Assembly: GCA_938023865.1 (NCBI GenBank)
Contig: CALJDG010000012.1
Span: 1 to 52,587, forward strand
Direction of reading: 5' to 3'
Length of the DNA: 52,587 nt
Origin: an uncultured archaeon
GTDB taxonomy: Archaea > Thermoproteota > Bathyarchaeia > Bathyarchaeales > Bathycorpusculaceae
The position numbers and the translations under genes were made by a program. The notes below the pieces were generated by a model. The model was given only the letters and a program-made list of their open reading frames with translations. It was not told where the DNA came from and searched no databases. Shown here in pieces: positions 50,901 through 52,587 of this stretch. Positions within the stretch are counted from its first letter, which is position 1; the number at the start of each line of letters is the position of its first letter.

Positions 50901-52587
50901 CTTGTAAATTCTCAGTGGGATGAAAGCTGCCTGTGGGGTAGTGTTAATAAAGACCATTGGTATTATGGCGGTTTCGGCTATGGTCGCAATGTAAGGCCGG
51001 ATCTCTCCAACACTCAATTTGCATTGCTTGCATTAGATGCTGCAGGTCTTCCGAAGGACGACCCATTATGGAAGAAAGTTCAAGTCTTTCTGCATCGATG
51101 CCAGAATGTTAACTTCTCAATCACATTAAACATTGATGGAGAAGAGTATACAGTTCAGCCATTTAATCACCAGGGAGGATATGATGGAGGCTTCATATAC
51201 CATCCAGGTGCAAGCATAGCCGGAGATCAAAAATCATATGGCAGCATGACAGGAGCGGGTATTTGGGGTTTGCTCCTTTCAGGCGTTAAAATGGATGACA
51301 AGCGAGTTCAAGCAGCCATAAACTGGGTTAGAAGCCACTATACATGGGATGGAAATCCCGGAATGCCAGACCCCACTTCAGGATTATATTATTATTATTT
51401 GTCGATGGCTAAGGCGTTAACAATGACTGGTTTAACTACCATCGATGGACACGATTGGTATAGGGAACTTTACGATAAGCTTGCCTCCTTGCAACAACCA
51501 GAAGGCTATTGGGTGAACACGAACTCTTGGGCAATGGAAAGGGTAGCAGAATACACTACAGCATGCGCCATATTATCATTACAGACGAGAATCACAGCAC
51601 CACCAGTCCAGCGGCTCTCATACCTCACATTCATTTTAAGGTCGAACTGCCTCATCAGAATCATAGATCCGGAGGGCAATCTCGTTGGATACAATTACAT
51701 GACTGGCTTGGGAGAAAACCAGATTCCAACAGCCGTGTATTCAGGGCCCTTTATGGAACCGCAATACATTGTAATTGTTAATCCGAAAGCAGGCACCTAT
51801 CGCCTCGAACTCATTGGCATCTCTGAAGGACCATACGAATTAACAATTCAAGGGAACTATGGAGAGGAAGTCACAGACATATTTGAATATTCAGGGTACA
51901 TCAAACCCGCTGAACTGCACGGCTCAGACGTAACGGTTACTGCAATTGTAGGTCCACTTGACATTTACACAGCACCACCAGAATTTGTGGAAGTTATAGA
52001 CAATATTCCACCTACAACGACACTTAAAATTTATGAGCCTAAATACGTCGACCCTATGGATAACATCTACGTGACTTCTGCCACGCCATTCACATTAACT
52101 GCAGAAGATAACCCTGGTGGTACGGGTGTAGCATCAACATTCTATTGCATATACAACAGCACATATTACACAGGCTGGCTCGAATACTCAGCACCCTTCT
52201 ACCTAACAGGACTTTCTGACGGTAAATACTTAATCGACTACTACAGTATTGACGCCATAGGAAACACCGAGCCAACAAACACGGTGACGGTGATTCTTGA
52301 CAACACTCCGCCAACAACAACTTTGACCATAGGCGAACCCAAATACATTTCCGACATAATCTACGTCACTCCAGATACACCCTTCACATTGGAAGCCACG
52401 GACACAGGATCAGGTGTCAGCTTCACTGCCTATCGAATATACAACACCGCATGTGACAGCGGCTGGAAAACATACATTGAACCTTTCCATCTAACATCAT
52501 TAACAGACGGAACCTACATCATTGAATTCAACAGCACAGACAACCTTGGAAATGTGGAAACTACCAAATCAATCCAAGTAACGCTAT
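47949..52587 (+). CDS. Giant secreted surface protein with CARDB-like, alpha/alpha-toroid and 100-residue repeat domains (partial, runs off right edge)
   Basis: One frame stays open from GTG 47949 (after GGGGAAAGGGAA) to the end of the window: 1546 codons and no stop. Residues 1-22 are a signal peptide (MKKKAFLIIFLLLLSMPQIA). Up to about 530 is a beta-rich region with many N-x-S/T sites. Residues 540-650 look like a CARDB domain (VSKTKIFPGEIINIMLEIAN). Residues about 650-880 hold further beta domains. Residues 883-1212 resemble a terpene-cyclase/prenyltransferase alpha/alpha toroid (EKGLAWLRAKQRGDGSWYGY; TQFALLALDAAG). After a beta domain, repeats starting DNIPPTTTL (1351) and DNTPPTTTL (1451) are exactly 100 residues apart and resemble OmpL47-type domains. 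Probably an S-layer or adhesion protein. Confidence 0.85.
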   Translation, partial: MKKKAFLIIFLLLLSMPQIALSNSSSSDFMNLDFYATQELTIFPEGYGDLQIFINVPKSPLADLYRESFAAINASVEQEIEVSSSIGQNFFSAVFKEYDCSLGLSIEVIYSKMVPRGISDEFRFYIYAQIIPRNLYVTQGDATDLWTFIIGPMNSTIFAKCLLTKVAFVQLLLDKLPGNQVYRSFSSVKINLPPGATLLNYEEILQRNWFVDLGGGTYIEASLAIDKIMILDELMIVTEHNIAIEPAELCNMLQNYKLLTIKYSLPHASNLNIVKAIDKMCENFAWEWGPISLVDQTLSALWSYKNGGISVEANVTAHVILDVSGYVGWIPTFPGWWNKLQRFEAWIKVQMQADLTVNVSASAQFEKSFDIITFKPIDYPLVLFIGWFPVEVRVVYNVNVTLDVNLEAQLNVVAKCRANAWLKAGVSWNNTHQWTPILEHSMGIDQISSQIKVNVKASIKPSLINRLEIRFYEAVGPYIEVILYALAEMENLELKSIKVGLEVFAGIDFAKQLKQLLGLSEWRWLSWETILKEWDFTRTHDVAISFIRVSKTKIFPGEIINIMLEIANLGQYDENVEVNLSFADKSGLKTLIETRKFQLPKGAGLCPLFTWNTINVPAGTYTLIAEANIDQDADAANNLFKTVVEILSIDFYITFDYQRTAYPPGELTQTQVHVKNLRNTRTTIWLGVSFHDPTGEYGKYQQQITIVPSSATIDPGQVADFTVTWTIPTDAPIGLYKIAVNCYKDNTFTQAYNDNVDRADVFYVYKLKILMPTTATPAITRDINNPTPILISAMWIPKIYLDPFSDKQPTFSVKIGDKSATVQPIDCLMSHLGIYALWVAPPTQTNEGLFNLSVTVTFNQMEDSAIEYDAVKYVTALPTEPIEKGLAWLRAKQRGDGSWYGYWGGYTYVGVTSLAALAFLNAGYDETDPTVRKAIQYIVRNVRSDGSIYSNFDSRTYETSLAIIALVATRNESYRGIIDNAKNWLVNSQWDESCLWGSVNKDHWYYGGFGYGRNVRPDLSNTQFALLALDAAGLPKDDPLWKKVQVFLHRCQNVNFSITLNIDGEEYTVQPFNHQGGYDGGFIYHPGASIAGDQKSYGSMTGAGIWGLLLSGVKMDDKRVQAAINWVRSHYTWDGNPGMPDPTSGLYYYYLSMAKALTMTGLTTIDGHDWYRELYDKLASLQQPEGYWVNTNSWAMERVAEYTTACAILSLQTRITAPPVQRLSYLTFILRSNCLIRIIDPEGNLVGYNYMTGLGENQIPTAVYSGPFMEPQYIVIVNPKAGTYRLELIGISEGPYELTIQGNYGEEVTDIFEYSGYIKPAELHGSDVTVTAIVGPLDIYTAPPEFVEVIDNIPPTTTLKIYEPKYVDPMDNIYVTSATPFTLTAEDNPGGTGVASTFYCIYNSTYYTGWLEYSAPFYLTGLSDGKYLIDYYSIDAIGNTEPTNTVTVILDNTPPTTTLTIGEPKYISDIIYVTPDTPFTLEATDTGSGVSFTAYRIYNTACDSGWKTYIEPFHLTSLTDGTYIIEFNSTDNLGNVETTKSIQVTL

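Noticed and set aside
51509-52320. Short open frames on both strands near the right end
   Set aside because: They overlap the single long surface-protein frame, which runs uninterrupted from 47949 and explains the region.

Overview
The window looks like a chromosome segment of a TACK-lineage archaeon, most probably a member of the Bathyarchaeia. The reasons are a full set of archaeal information-processing genes (Rpo4, RpoL, L10e, L21e, SRP54, Pus10, Nob1, Csl4, eIF5A, Elf1, Alba, Sec61-beta), both subunits of the D-family DNA polymerase (absent from Crenarchaeota), a short crenarchaeal-type XPF nuclease without a helicase domain, and geranylgeranylglyceryl phosphate synthase. The lineage call is an inference; no rRNA gene is present.

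Layout. 1-2.7 kb: rpoL, csl4 and dph2 on the minus strand, with a decayed HicB/DinB-type gene between csl4 and dph2. 2.7-6.4 kb: PEP synthase coupled to ribosomal protein L10e, then a dCTP deaminase/dUTPase-family gene. 6.4-7.5 kb: an adenosine deaminase gene broken by three frameshifts. 7.4-12.9 kb: a classic archaeal minus-strand cluster, srp54-pus10-rpl21e-rpo4-DUF655-rsmA-hemK. 12.9-16.4 kb: DNA repair, with a decayed endonuclease III gene, XPF and an XPD/Rad3-type helicase. 16.4-22.6 kb: PAC2, Hsp20, a C/D-box sRNA, eIF5A, NAD kinase, Nob1, a COG1751 protein, an acetyltransferase, a class-III aminotransferase and Alba. 22.7-25.6 kb: the four-subunit pyruvate:ferredoxin oxidoreductase (porGDAB). 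25.7-38.2 kb: a DUF2070 membrane protein, an Sm-like protein, Sec61-beta, glyA, DUF488, MazG, DP2, GGGP synthase, Elf1, nadE with a nitrilase, and a class-I aminotransferase.

38.3-44.9 kb is a replication region. A roughly 780-bp AT-rich intergenic segment upstream of orc1/cdc6 holds three sequences that match the archaeal origin recognition box and share one internal spacing, plus a cluster of TTCACA-type half-sites. orc1 is followed by DUF99, the polymerase D small subunit (DP1) and DUF429, and the large subunit DP2 lies about 7 kb to the left of the origin. Most highly expressed genes to the left are on the minus strand, and most genes to the right are on the plus strand. That fits bidirectional replication from about 40.6 kb.

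45-52.6 kb: an AbrB-PhoU regulator and a uridine phosphorylase, then an intron-containing tRNA-Ser(CGA). Just downstream of the tRNA are fused remnants of a terminase-like gene and a COG2401 ATPase/acetyltransferase gene. The window ends inside one very long reading frame (over 1,546 codons, open at the right edge) for a secreted surface protein with CARDB-like domains, a terpene-cyclase-like alpha/alpha toroid and exact 100-residue repeats.

Four decayed loci lie among otherwise intact genes. Four convergent gene pairs overlap by exactly 4 nt through their stop codons.
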